NCBI RefSeq assembly: GCF_023499215.1
Contig: NZ_JAKHSK010000004.1
Coordinates: forward strand, 124,001 to 188,000
Direction of reading: 5' to 3'
Length of the DNA: 64,000 bases
Source of the DNA: Zunongwangia pacifica
Lineage (GTDB): Bacteria > Bacteroidota > Bacteroidia > Flavobacteriales > Flavobacteriaceae
Numbering within the stretch: the stretch's first letter is position 1; each line of letters opens with the position of its first letter. This document shows positions 53,651-62,253 of the stretch, one piece after another. The translations under genes and the position numbers were made by a program. Below the pieces are notes generated by a model. It did no database searches. It worked only from the letters and a program-made list of their open reading frames with translations, and was not told where the DNA came from.

Positions 53651-54118
53651 ATGAAAAAAAGCTTAGATAAAATTTTGGGAAGCATCCTGGTCCTTTTAAT
53701 GGCTTTTATTGTGCTTGCCGTGCTATGGCAGGTGTTTTCCCGTTATGTGATGCAAAATCCAAGTTCAGTAACCGAAGAGATTGCCCGATATTTAATGATT
53801 TGGATCGGTATTTTAGGAGCCGCTTACGCTTCAGGGCAACAAGAACATTTAGCCATTAATATCCTTCCGCCCAAGTTAAATGAACGCAATCGTATTCGTT
53901 TGCGAATAGGCATCAACATACTCATTATGCTGTTTAGTCTGTTTGCGTTGATTATTGGCGGTGGTAATTTGGTGTACATCAGTTATTTGTTGGGGCAAAC
54001 TTCCGCAGCCTTGCATTTACCCTTATCGGTAGTCTATGCGGTGTTGCCTATTAGTGGGTTACTCATTATTGTTTATAAATTAAATGAAGTGTTCAACCCT
54101 AAAAAATATCTGGTATGA
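53651..54118 (+). CDS. dctQ: TRAP transporter small membrane subunit (DctQ)
   Basis: A 155-residue protein with four hydrophobic segments (about 11-31, 47-67, 88-108, 125-146). It has the DctQ motif SVTEEIARYLMIWIGILGAA. It pairs with DctM in the inner membrane. It starts 9 bp after dctP and overlaps dctM by 4 bp. Confidence 0.93.
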   Translation: MKKSLDKILGSILVLLMAFIVLAVLWQVFSRYVMQNPSSVTEEIARYLMIWIGILGAAYASGQQEHLAINILPPKLNERNRIRLRIGINILIMLFSLFALIIGGGNLVYISYLLGQTSAALHLPLSVVYAVLPISGLLIIVYKLNEVFNPKKYLV

Positions 54119-55404
54119 TTGCTGAAATATTATTGTTGGTCATTTCGTTTTTAATTCTGCTAAGTTTAGGAGTTCCCGTAGCCTGGTCTATTGGTATTTC
54201 CTGTTTACTAACTTTAGCCGTTTCTATAGATTCGCTGGCCGCCTTTACCACAATGGCACAACGAATGGCCACAGGATTAGACAGTTTTTCCCTGTTGGCG
54301 ATTCCGTTTTTTATTCTCGCGGGACAAATTATGAATCAGGGAGGGATTGCCCATCGGCTCATTAATTTTGCGAAAGCCCTCATTGGCTCGATGCCCGGCG
54401 GGTTGATTTATGTAAATGTGATTGCCGCGATGCTTTTTGGAGCCATTTCTGGCTCTGCCGTAGCCGCAGCTTCTGCGATAGGAGGGATTTTAGGTCCACC
54501 GATGGAAAAAGAAAATTATTCCAAAGAATTTGGCGCCGCCATTAATGTTACCGCTTCTACCACGGGATTAATTATTCCGCCTTCCAACGTATTAATCGTT
54601 TATTCATTGGCCAGTGGTGGCGTTTCTATCGCCAGTTTATTTTTGGCCGGTTATATTCCCGGGATTTTAATGGGGTTGGCCCTAATGTTAGTCGCCGCCG
54701 TTTGGATTAAAAAGAAAAAATATCCACCGGGAGAAAAAACCAGTGCCAAGAAAATTGCCAGCACCTTTTTAGATGCTTTACCCAGTTTATTATTGTTGGT
54801 TGTCGTGATTGGCGGAATTGTTTCCGGGATTTTTACCGCAACCGAAGCTTCAGGAATTGCCGTGTTGTACACCTTAATCCTGGCTACCATTTACCGGGAA
54901 ATCAATTTCAAAAAATTACATACGATTTTTTTAAGTTCGGTCGTGACCACTTCGATTGTGTTGTTATTAATCGCCACCTCTATGGGAATGTCCTGGGTGA
55001 TGTCTTTTGAAAATATCCCGCAGACCGTAAGTGACGCGCTGTTAGGATTGAGTGAAAATAAATACGTGATTTTAATCATTATTAACCTGCTATTACTATT
55101 TGTTGGGACGTTTATGGATATGACGCCGGCCATCTTAATTTTTACACCCATATTCTTACCCATTATGCAGAATTTAGGCGTAGATCCCGTACACTTTGGG
55201 ATGATTATGGTGATGAATTTATGTGTAGGCCTGTGTACGCCACCGGTAGGATCGGTATTATTTATTGGAGTTGGCGTGGCCAAAACCACCATTCAAAAAG
55301 TAATAAAACCATTGTTGCCGTTGTATGTAGTAATGGCAATTATCCTATTATTAGTAACCTATGTGCCACAAATAAGCCTGTGGTTACCAAGTTTATTTGA
55401 ATAA
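54115..55404 (+). CDS. dctM: TRAP transporter large membrane subunit (DctM)
   Basis: A 429-residue protein with about 12 hydrophobic segments forming the sodium-coupled channel of the TRAP system. DctM motifs: LLAIPFFILAGQIMNQGGIA, MPGGLIYVNVIAAMLFGAIS (GSAVAAASAIGGI follows), and the C-terminal NLCVGLCTPPVGSVLFIGVG. Together with dctP and dctQ it would import acidic monosaccharides, here probably hexuronates from the periplasm. uxaB follows after 23 bp. Confidence 0.95.
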   Translation: MIAEILLLVISFLILLSLGVPVAWSIGISCLLTLAVSIDSLAAFTTMAQRMATGLDSFSLLAIPFFILAGQIMNQGGIAHRLINFAKALIGSMPGGLIYVNVIAAMLFGAISGSAVAAASAIGGILGPPMEKENYSKEFGAAINVTASTTGLIIPPSNVLIVYSLASGGVSIASLFLAGYIPGILMGLALMLVAAVWIKKKKYPPGEKTSAKKIASTFLDALPSLLLLVVVIGGIVSGIFTATEASGIAVLYTLILATIYREINFKKLHTIFLSSVVTTSIVLLLIATSMGMSWVMSFENIPQTVSDALLGLSENKYVILIIINLLLLFVGTFMDMTPAILIFTPIFLPIMQNLGVDPVHFGMIMVMNLCVGLCTPPVGSVLFIGVGVAKTTIQKVIKPLLPLYVVMAIILLLVTYVPQISLWLPSLFE

Positions 55405-55427
55405 AATACTTAGAGAATTTATACAAA

Positions 55428-56870
55428 ATGAAGAGATTAACCAGACAAAATGCCAATATCACAGAAACTTTACCCATAAAAGTGGTACAGTTTGGCGAAG
55501 GAAACTTTTTAAGGGCCTTTGTAGATTTTGTGATCGATAAATTAAATAAAGAAGCCAATTTTAATGCCGGTGTCGCCGTAATTCAGCCTTTAGCAGGCGG
55601 ATTGGTAGAACTACTGAATGAACAAGACGGGTTGTACAACCTGTTTATGAAAGGAGTGAAGCAAGGCGAAGAAATTCAGGAGCAACGCACCATTTCCTGT
55701 ATTCAAAAAGGAATAAATCCTTATAAAAATTATGACGAATATTTAAAATTAGCCGAAGAAGAAAGCTTAGAATTCATTATTTCGAATACCACGGAAGCCG
55801 GGATTGCTTATGATGAATCCGATACCCTGGAAGGAGCGCCGCACAACAGTTTTCCGGCCAAATTAACCGCTTTGTTGTATAAAAGATTTCAGTATTTTAA
55901 AGGAGATTCGGCAAAAGGATTAACCATTATTCCGTGTGAATTAATCAATTACAATGCCGATACCTTAAAAAAAATTATCCTTCAATATGCCGAATTATGG
56001 AAATTGGAGGCCGATTTTGTAACGTGGATCAATACCAGCAACAGTTTTCATAACACGTTGGTAGATCGTATTGTTCCCGGCTATCCAAAAGACGATATTG
56101 ATGCTTACCAAAGCAAATTAGAACTAGAAGATAAATTAATCGTTTCCGCAGAAGTATTTTTACTGTGGGTAATAGAAGGTGGGGACGCGTTAAAAGCGAA
56201 AATTCCGTTCGATCAGATCGATGAAAATATTTTGGTGGTTGAAGATATGCAACCTTACCGAACCCGAAAAGTTAGAATCTTAAACGGCGCGCATACCACG
56301 ATGGTTCCCTTTTCTTTACTCTTCGGAAATGAAACCGTAAAAGAAACCGTAGATCACGAATTTACCGGAGCATTTGTAAAAGAAGCCATTTTTAACGAAA
56401 TTATCCCCACACTTTCTTTACCTGAAGAAGAATTAAAAACCTTCGCAGAAGAAGTGTTGGACAGGTTTAGAAATCCGTTTATCAAGCATCAGTTGGCGAG
56501 TATCGCCTTAAATTCCGTTTCAAAATTTAAGGTGAGAGTGTTGCCCAGCTTATTAGCTTTTCAAAAAGATTGTAATCGATTACCTTTACATTTAACCTTT
56601 GCTTTTGCCTGTTTAATTCGTTTTTACAGAGGCGAATGGAACAACCAAACCCTGCCCATTAATGACGATGATAGTGTGGTAGCCGAATTAAAACGGATAT
56701 GGGAGTTGCATAGTTATCAGGAAATAAGCGAGCAGGCGCTGAAAAACGAAAAATTTTGGGATCAGGATTTAACCAAAATCTCCGAATTGAAAGATCAGGT
56801 TGCGACGGCATTGGAATTAATTGAAACCAAAGGCATAGAAGAAGGCTATAAAAAATTTGCAGGGAAGTAA
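55428..56870 (+). CDS. uxaB: Tagaturonate reductase (altronate oxidoreductase)
   Basis: A 480-residue polyol-dehydrogenase-type enzyme reducing D-tagaturonate to D-altronate with NADH. N-terminal Rossmann sequence VVQFGEGNFLRAFVDFVIDK; FIISNTTEAGIAYD; catalytic-region KVRILNGAHTTMVPFSLLFG with the family Lys; IKHQLASIALNSVSKF. Length is typical. It contains an operator-like TGTAATCGATTACC at 56571-56584 in frame (codons for Cys-Asn-Arg-Leu). It is placed between the TRAP genes and uxaA. Confidence 0.94.
   Translation: MKRLTRQNANITETLPIKVVQFGEGNFLRAFVDFVIDKLNKEANFNAGVAVIQPLAGGLVELLNEQDGLYNLFMKGVKQGEEIQEQRTISCIQKGINPYKNYDEYLKLAEEESLEFIISNTTEAGIAYDESDTLEGAPHNSFPAKLTALLYKRFQYFKGDSAKGLTIIPCELINYNADTLKKIILQYAELWKLEADFVTWINTSNSFHNTLVDRIVPGYPKDDIDAYQSKLELEDKLIVSAEVFLLWVIEGGDALKAKIPFDQIDENILVVEDMQPYRTRKVRILNGAHTTMVPFSLLFGNETVKETVDHEFTGAFVKEAIFNEIIPTLSLPEEELKTFAEEVLDRFRNPFIKHQLASIALNSVSKFKVRVLPSLLAFQKDCNRLPLHLTFAFACLIRFYRGEWNNQTLPINDDDSVVAELKRIWELHSYQEISEQALKNEKFWDQDLTKISELKDQVATALELIETKGIEEGYKKFAGK
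56571..56584 (+). promoter_or_regulatory. Operator-like palindrome within uxaB
   Basis: TGTAATCGATTACC, 13 of 14 bases of the LacI-type palindrome, inside the coding sequence of uxaB. It may be chance or an internal auxiliary operator. Confidence 0.35.
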
Positions 56871-56892
56871 ACCTGCAATTTTAGACCATTTT

Positions 56893-56925
56893 AGACCTCA
56901 CAGGTTTCAAAAACCTGTGAGGTCT
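56893..56925. repeat. CCTCACAGG hairpin repeat between uxaB and uxaA
   Basis: A perfect inverted repeat, agacctcacaggttt / aaacctgtgaggtct, with a 3-base loop. It is the same element as at 51905-51937 and close to 32453-32483. No U-run, so not a classical terminator. Confidence 0.7.
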
Positions 56926-57023
56926 GGAACAAAAAATAACAGAGTTTTTAAAATTTTTGAGGTCTGGAAGACGATAAAAACCCTACGAAGCCCAAAACTT
57001 TGAAGCACTAAAAATTGAAGAAG

Positions 57024-58640
57024 ATGAAGAACAAATTAATAAAAGTACATCCCGAAGATAATGTCGCCATTGCGTTAACCGATTTATGGCAAGGCGATCG
57101 ATTGGATTTTGAAGGCGAAGAAGTGATTATTTTGTCTGATGTAAAAGCCAAGCATAAGATCACGATGGTCGATCTAGAACCAGAAAGTAAGATTTATATG
57201 TATGGCGTTTTGGTGGGAAAAGCGACTTCTAACATTAAACGCGGTGATGTGCTCACCGTAGATAATGTAAAACACCAGGCCAGTACCACGACCGGAAAAA
57301 CAGAAACGGTTTCGTACACCGCACCCGATGTGTCGAAGTGGAAAGACCGCACGTTTATGGGCTACCATCGTAACGACGGACAGGTAGGAACGCAAAATGT
57401 ATGGTTGTTTTTTCCGTTGGTTTTTTGTGAAAACAGAAATGTAGAATTGCTAAAAGACGTTTTTGAAAAAGAACTCTCTTTTCATAAATCAAGCAAGCAA
57501 CGCAAGTTACTTCGTAATTTAATTAGCGGAGAGAATATTGAATTAAGTGAAGATAAAACACCAGATGAAGAGCCGATTTTCGATAATATCGAGGTCCGTT
57601 TTATCACCCATCAGGGCGGTTGCGGTGGTATTCGTCAGGATGCGGTGTCATTATCAAAATTACTCGCCGGGTATGTCAATAATCCCAACGTGGCCGGAGC
57701 TACCGTGCTGAGTTTAGGTTGTCAGAATCTTCAGATCGATATTTTTCAGAATGCGCTAGATGCGATTAATCCCGACTTAGATAAACCTGTTTTAATTTAC
57801 GAACAGCAACAAGAAGGCACCATTGATGAGATGCTGAATAAGATTATTCGTGAATCTTTTGATGGGATCAAAAAAGCCAATGAAATTCAGCGGCAACCCG
57901 CTCCCTTATCTAAGCTGAAATTAGGATTAGAATGTGGTGGTTCCGATGGTTTCTCCGGAATTTCAGCAAACCCTTCCTTAGGCTATGCATCCGATTTACT
58001 GGCCGCATTAGGCGGTTCACCTATTTTATCAGAATTTCCGGAGTTATGCGGAGTAGAGCAGGAGTTGGTGAATCGTTGTGTTGATGACGAAAAAGCCGAA
58101 CGTTTCCTGAAATTGATGCGCGCTTACGAAGATGCCGCTGAAGCTTCCGGTTCCGGTTTCGATATGAATCCCTCTCCCGGAAACATCAAAGACGGTTTAA
58201 TCACCGACGCGATGAAATCTGCCGGAGCAGCCAAAAAAGGCGGAACTTCCCCCATTCAGGATATTTTAGATTACGGAGAATATGTCACCAAACCTGGCTT
58301 AAATTTATTGTGCACGCCCGGGAACGATGTAGAAAGTACCACCGCGATGGTAGGTTCGGGCGCTAACGTAGTAGTCTTCACCACCGGATTGGGAACACCC
58401 ACCGGAAACCCAATTGCACCGGTGATTAAAGTGGCTTCCAATTCCATTTTAGCAGGAAGAATGCCCGATATTATCGATATTGATACCGGTGCTGTGATTA
58501 AAGGCGAAAAAACCATTGAAGAAATGGGCGAGGAAATCCTGGAATATATCATTAATGTAGCCAGCGGAGAAACCATTGCCAAAGCCGATCAAAACGATCA
58601 AAACGATTTTATCCCCTGGAAAAGAGGCGTTTCCTTATAA
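57024..58640 (+). CDS. uxaA: Altronate dehydratase
   Basis: The ATG at 57024 is preferred over a TTG nine bases upstream; the product is 538 residues. The N-terminal SAF-like domain (about 1-90) is followed by the large UxaA dehydratase domain (MGYHRNDGQVGTQNVWLFFP, THQGGCGGIRQDAV, LGLECGGSDGFSGISANPSL, GTSPIQDILDYGE, LCTPGNDVESTTAMVGSGAN). Conserved Cys residues in GGCGG and ECGG suit an iron-dependent enzyme. It converts D-altronate to KDG, feeding KdgK. It is the last gene of the operon; its stop overlaps the convergent lacI stop region by 6 bp. Confidence 0.95.
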   Translation: MKNKLIKVHPEDNVAIALTDLWQGDRLDFEGEEVIILSDVKAKHKITMVDLEPESKIYMYGVLVGKATSNIKRGDVLTVDNVKHQASTTTGKTETVSYTAPDVSKWKDRTFMGYHRNDGQVGTQNVWLFFPLVFCENRNVELLKDVFEKELSFHKSSKQRKLLRNLISGENIELSEDKTPDEEPIFDNIEVRFITHQGGCGGIRQDAVSLSKLLAGYVNNPNVAGATVLSLGCQNLQIDIFQNALDAINPDLDKPVLIYEQQQEGTIDEMLNKIIRESFDGIKKANEIQRQPAPLSKLKLGLECGGSDGFSGISANPSLGYASDLLAALGGSPILSEFPELCGVEQELVNRCVDDEKAERFLKLMRAYEDAAEASGSGFDMNPSPGNIKDGLITDAMKSAGAAKKGGTSPIQDILDYGEYVTKPGLNLLCTPGNDVESTTAMVGSGANVVVFTTGLGTPTGNPIAPVIKVASNSILAGRMPDIIDIDTGAVIKGEKTIEEMGEEILEYIINVASGETIAKADQNDQNDFIPWKRGVSL

Positions 58641-59657
58641 TTTACGGTTAGAAGAATCTCTAATATAAAGTTCGGGAGTAAGCACAACTTTCTTTTCAAT
58701 AGTTAGTGTCTTACTCCCTTCTATTTGCTCTAAAAATACCTGTGCTGCAATCTTACCCATTTCAAAAGGGGTTTGGTCTACAGAGGTAATGGGAAGCTCC
58801 ATATACTTAGTAAAAGGTTCGTTACTAAAACCGACCACACAAACTTCTTCTGGAATTTTAATTCCCATTTGTCGTAATTCCTGAATAGCTCCTAAAGCAG
58901 CATAATCACTCGAAGAAAAGATAGCATCAGGTTTCTCATCAAATTTCCAAAGATCTTTTACAGCAGAAGTTCCCGATTCCAACTTACTATTTACTGGTAA
59001 ACTAAAGCGTTTTAAAGGTGTTATGCCGTTATCCTTTAAAGCTTTTAAGTATCCCTGACGCCTGTTTTTGTATATTTCTACATTAAGATCACCTGAGAAA
59101 TGGGCGATTTTTTTACATCCCTGCTCAATTAAGTGTTTAGTGGCAAGATAGCCGCCTTTAAAATCGTCAATTACTACAGAGCTTAGACCTTTAACGTCCT
59201 TTTTACGATCAAAAAAGACTAAAGGTGTATTTTCGGCTAATGCTTTTTGAATGTGTGTGGTATCTTGAGTGGTTTTTGCCACCGACATAAAAATACCATC
59301 GACCTGGGTATTTAAAAGAGTGTCAATTTGCTTAATTTCATTATTTACATCTTCATGAGTTTGGCAGATAATCACGTGATATCCGTGTGGGGAAAGTTCT
59401 TCCTCGATACCGCGAATTACACTAGAAAAAAAACTACGATTTATAAAAGGGACAATCACGCCAACATTATTGGTACGTCCACTTTTTAAAGCTTGCGCTA
59501 ACCTGTTCTGCTTATAATTCATTTCGGTAGCAGTTTTTAGAACCAGCTCACGAGTTTTTTCACTAATCTTTGGATTGTTGTTTAACGCTCTTGAAACAGT
59601 AGCCGCGCTTATTTTAAGCTTTTTAGAAATATCATAAATGGTAACCTTCTCTGCCAT
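58635..59657 (-). CDS. LacI-family repressor, probable uronate operon regulator
   Basis: Translation from the ATG at 59657 gives 340 residues beginning MAEKVTIYDISKKLKISAAT, with the LacI helix-turn-helix at the very start. The longer frame to 59705 adds 16 residues not found in the family. The hinge helix follows, then a PBP1-type sensor (VGVIVPFINRSFFSSVIRGI, DAIFSSSDYAALGAIQELRQ, VVGFSNEPFTKYMELPITSV). It is convergent with uxaA. LacI proteins bind palindromes with a central CG; TGTAATCGATTACA at 59848-59861 and the kduI site are the probable operators. The inducer may be KDG, tagaturonate or galacturonate. Confidence 0.92.
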   Translation of the reverse strand: MAEKVTIYDISKKLKISAATVSRALNNNPKISEKTRELVLKTATEMNYKQNRLAQALKSGRTNNVGVIVPFINRSFFSSVIRGIEEELSPHGYHVIICQTHEDVNNEIKQIDTLLNTQVDGIFMSVAKTTQDTTHIQKALAENTPLVFFDRKKDVKGLSSVVIDDFKGGYLATKHLIEQGCKKIAHFSGDLNVEIYKNRRQGYLKALKDNGITPLKRFSLPVNSKLESGTSAVKDLWKFDEKPDAIFSSSDYAALGAIQELRQMGIKIPEEVCVVGFSNEPFTKYMELPITSVDQTPFEMGKIAAQVFLEQIEGSKTLTIEKKVVLTPELYIRDSSNRKL

Positions 59658-59847
59658 GTACTTTAATCCAAGATTAAATTTAATTTTAAATGAAATATGC
59701 CACAATATAAGAATTCGATTTAATAACCAGTGTTGAGGTCCGATTATTATCAGTATTGAAAGATCATTATATTTTGATATTAAAATTTTTTACTGGTTAA
59801 TTTTAAGATGATTTTTTTGGCATATTAATAATTAAACTATAATTTAG

Positions 59848-59861
59848 TGTAATCGATTACA
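59848..59861. promoter_or_regulatory. LacI-type operator between lacI and the downstream gene
   Basis: A perfect palindrome TGTAATCGATTACA, 190 bp upstream of the lacI start and 200 bp upstream of the 60062 gene. It could serve autoregulation of lacI or control of the plus-strand genes. The rest of the 404-bp gap is AT-rich; a gagaacgttatcgttaatag stretch near 59978 is the only other structured piece. Confidence 0.7.
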
Positions 59862-60061
59862 GCAAAATCTGGGAATTAACGATTTTGGGACTCTAAAACT
59901 CTAAATTTCGATCTAGAGAATAGAGCGTTTGGTGGAAATAGAATTGTTGAAAAAATGACCATTTAGATCTTTTTACGAGAACGTTATCGTTAATAGTAAT
60001 GATATGCTAGTTTTATAGATGCTATGGAAAAACTTGATTGGTAAATTAATATAAAATAGTA

Positions 60062-60466
60062 ATGAAAAGAGTAGATAAAAGTTATAGCAAATTTTTGATG
60101 GCATTTTTTCTAATGCTAGGAATAGGCTTTTTTAATAAAATGAGTGCGCAGGAGTTTAAAACCATATCAGGTAACGTCACTTCAGTTGAGGGAAGAGCCT
60201 TAAAAGGTGTAAATATTTTTGTCCCGAATACCAGTTTTGGAAGCACTACTGATGCTAAAGGAAATTTCGAAATGCAGATTCCGGCAGATTCAAAAGTTGT
60301 GATTAGTTATATTGGCTTTGCTACGAAAACGATTGATGCTTCTAAAACGACTGATTTTCGGTTAACATTACAAAAAGAAGTAAACCAACAAGAAAATGTT
60401 GTTGTTGTGAATTATGATAAGGAGGTAGAAAAGAGAAAATCCCGAATTCTGAAAATTGAAAAATAG
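60062..60466 (+). CDS. Stand-alone carboxypeptidase-regulatory-like domain protein
   Basis: A 134-residue secreted protein: signal peptide (ends KMSAQ), then one complete CarboxypepD_reg-like beta-sandwich (TISGNVTSVEGRALKGVNIF, GSTTDAKGNFEMQIP, VVISYIGFATKTIDAS). A basic tail KEVEKRKSRILKIEK ends it. Normally this domain begins a SusC receptor; here it stops at the point where the plug would begin, and no plug or barrel follows in any frame. It could be a decayed SusC or a genuine short periplasmic protein. A terminator follows 75 bp later. Confidence 0.7.
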   Translation: MKRVDKSYSKFLMAFFLMLGIGFFNKMSAQEFKTISGNVTSVEGRALKGVNIFVPNTSFGSTTDAKGNFEMQIPADSKVVISYIGFATKTIDASKTTDFRLTLQKEVNQQENVVVVNYDKEVEKRKSRILKIEK

Positions 60467-60540
60467 ATCAGATTTTAAACAATATCCTATTTGTGAATAG
60501 TTAGTAGATGTTTAGATTATTTAAGTTGATTGATAGTTAA

Positions 60541-60570
60541 AAGAGAAGCTTGTATTTACATGCTTCTCTT
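60541..60570 (+). terminator. Intrinsic terminator after the 60062 gene
   Basis: AAGAGAAGC / GCTTCTCTT stem around a 12-base loop, then TGACTTT. It lies just 30 bp before the next start codon, so part of the transcript may read through. Confidence 0.65.
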
Positions 60571-60600
60571 TGACTTTCTATCAAATTAAGAACTTGAGTT

Positions 60601-61629
60601 ATGAAAAGAATTATTTTACCAGCCTTTCTTGTTTTAGCTTTAATTTTTGCTGGGTGTAAAGAAAAGAAAGAAGAATCTATCCCTACACAACCTAAAGAAA
60701 ATCAAAACACAAATACCTGGCAAAAACCAGATAAGAATGCAAAAACCTATGCCGAATTATCGATTAGAAAGGGTGACGATTGGAAACCTGAAAAATTTGG
60801 GGGAGGCGAGTTTATAAATGTGGATTCGTTGCAGTTGCCAGAAGGGCATAGCGATCATGCATACTATATACGATACGAAGGTCCTGGTTGGGAAAATAGT
60901 CAGGTTGGATTTCGGCTTTATCTGGACTGGAGAAATGCTATCGATATTTGGGGAAAGAAAACAGATACTATAGTTTTACCCTATGTAGGACAAAAAAATT
61001 ATGAAGATTACCATCACGATGCTGCCTGGGGACAGGATATTCTAAAAGCAGGCCAGTCTTTAGGATTAGGTGGTTATGGAAGATATATAAACGACTCTGT
61101 TGCTCATTTCAGAAATGTGGGAAAAACAGTAGCTTCCGTAGAAAATAATGCAGAAAGTTCTTCAGTATTTATCGATTATGACGACTGGAAAACCGGAGAA
61201 GATTCTATAGATCTTGGTGCAACATTCAGCATTTATCCTAAAGGAAGATTTAGTAAGATTAGCTTGAAACCTTCCGCAGAAATAAAAGGATTAACGACCG
61301 GAATTGTAAAATTTGAGGATATTCCTTTAATAACGAATGAAAGTAAGGATGGTGAATGGGGGTATATCGCTACTTACGGAAGACAAACGCTTGTAAACGA
61401 TAAAGATCGATTGGGAATGGCCATTCTTTATAAAACTTCAGAAATACAAAACATTAAAGAAGGACCATACGATCATTTGCTAATATTTAAACCAACGACC
61501 AATAAAATCTCCTATTACATTTTGGCAGCATGGCAGCAGGAAAAGAACGGATTGTCAAACAAAGAAGAATTTATAAATAGTTTGGATGATCATTTAAAAA
61601 CACTTCAGGAGAAAGGAGAATTAAACTAA
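60601..61629 (+). CDS. DUF4861-type lipoprotein
   Basis: A 342-residue lipoprotein (IFAGC, Cys19), predicted all-beta. It has the pattern I associate with the DUF4861 family: YIRYEGPGWENSQVGFRLYL followed by DWRNAIDIWGKK, then VLPYVGQKNYEDYHHDAAWG, DILKAGQSLGLGGYGRY, and WGYIATYGRQTLVNDKDRLG. Members are common in Bacteroidota polysaccharide loci. I know of no function I can state safely. The many conserved aromatic, Asp and His residues suggest carbohydrate binding or an enzyme such as a lyase or hydrolase. Its location beside uronate genes fits a role in pectin-like glycan processing. Confidence 0.72.
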   Translation: MKRIILPAFLVLALIFAGCKEKKEESIPTQPKENQNTNTWQKPDKNAKTYAELSIRKGDDWKPEKFGGGEFINVDSLQLPEGHSDHAYYIRYEGPGWENSQVGFRLYLDWRNAIDIWGKKTDTIVLPYVGQKNYEDYHHDAAWGQDILKAGQSLGLGGYGRYINDSVAHFRNVGKTVASVENNAESSSVFIDYDDWKTGEDSIDLGATFSIYPKGRFSKISLKPSAEIKGLTTGIVKFEDIPLITNESKDGEWGYIATYGRQTLVNDKDRLGMAILYKTSEIQNIKEGPYDHLLIFKPTTNKISYYILAAWQQEKNGLSNKEEFINSLDDHLKTLQEKGELN

Positions 61630-62253
61630 AAATAGTCTTTATTTAAGCTTATTGGTCTTTTTATTACAGGTCTCTAAATATCAAGTCCTACGTCATTTAC
61701 TATGCTTGTGTAGTATAATTTAAGCATTACGGGTTATCCTCTTCTTAGAGCATTGCTTAATCAGAGAACTTATATTCCATATAAAAAGAATATGAAAGGT
61801 GCGTTATCGATAATGCATTTATCACGCTCATCCTAAAATTGCTATAGCATAATCTTCAATGCGAATAAGGATGATAAAATATATTGAATCTTGAACTTAA
61901 GATATTATTGAAATTTATTTGATAATTGAGATTAAAGGCTTTGGTTCCGTTTTGATAGCTACCGGAATCGGGATGCCTCAAAATAAAAGTAATTTTAATG
62001 CCTCATGGGCTTACCCTGAAGTAGTTTATCTGCCCGAGAAAGTAATTATTTAACATTTATCACCATTTTTGAACGATATATTCCCCTAATTTGAGCAAAA
62101 TACGTCCTTATTTATTTTTAACAATTTTTAAATTTAAATGTTAAAAAATATTAAAAACATTATATTTGATTTTTCATGATTTCTCCTAAAATTTCCTCGA
62201 AAGATATGTCTTTATAGGGATTGTAGCTTTATGATATTCAAAGAATACTTTTT
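61630..62253. other. Intergenic region before the CRTAC1-type gene
   Basis: A 624-bp AT-rich gap. A segment at 61928-62015 (gagattaaaggctttgg ... taatgcctcatgggcttacc) resembles 28603-28685. No gene, terminator or operator was recognised. A tttttaacatttaaat-type AT tract precedes the start codon. Confidence 0.45.
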
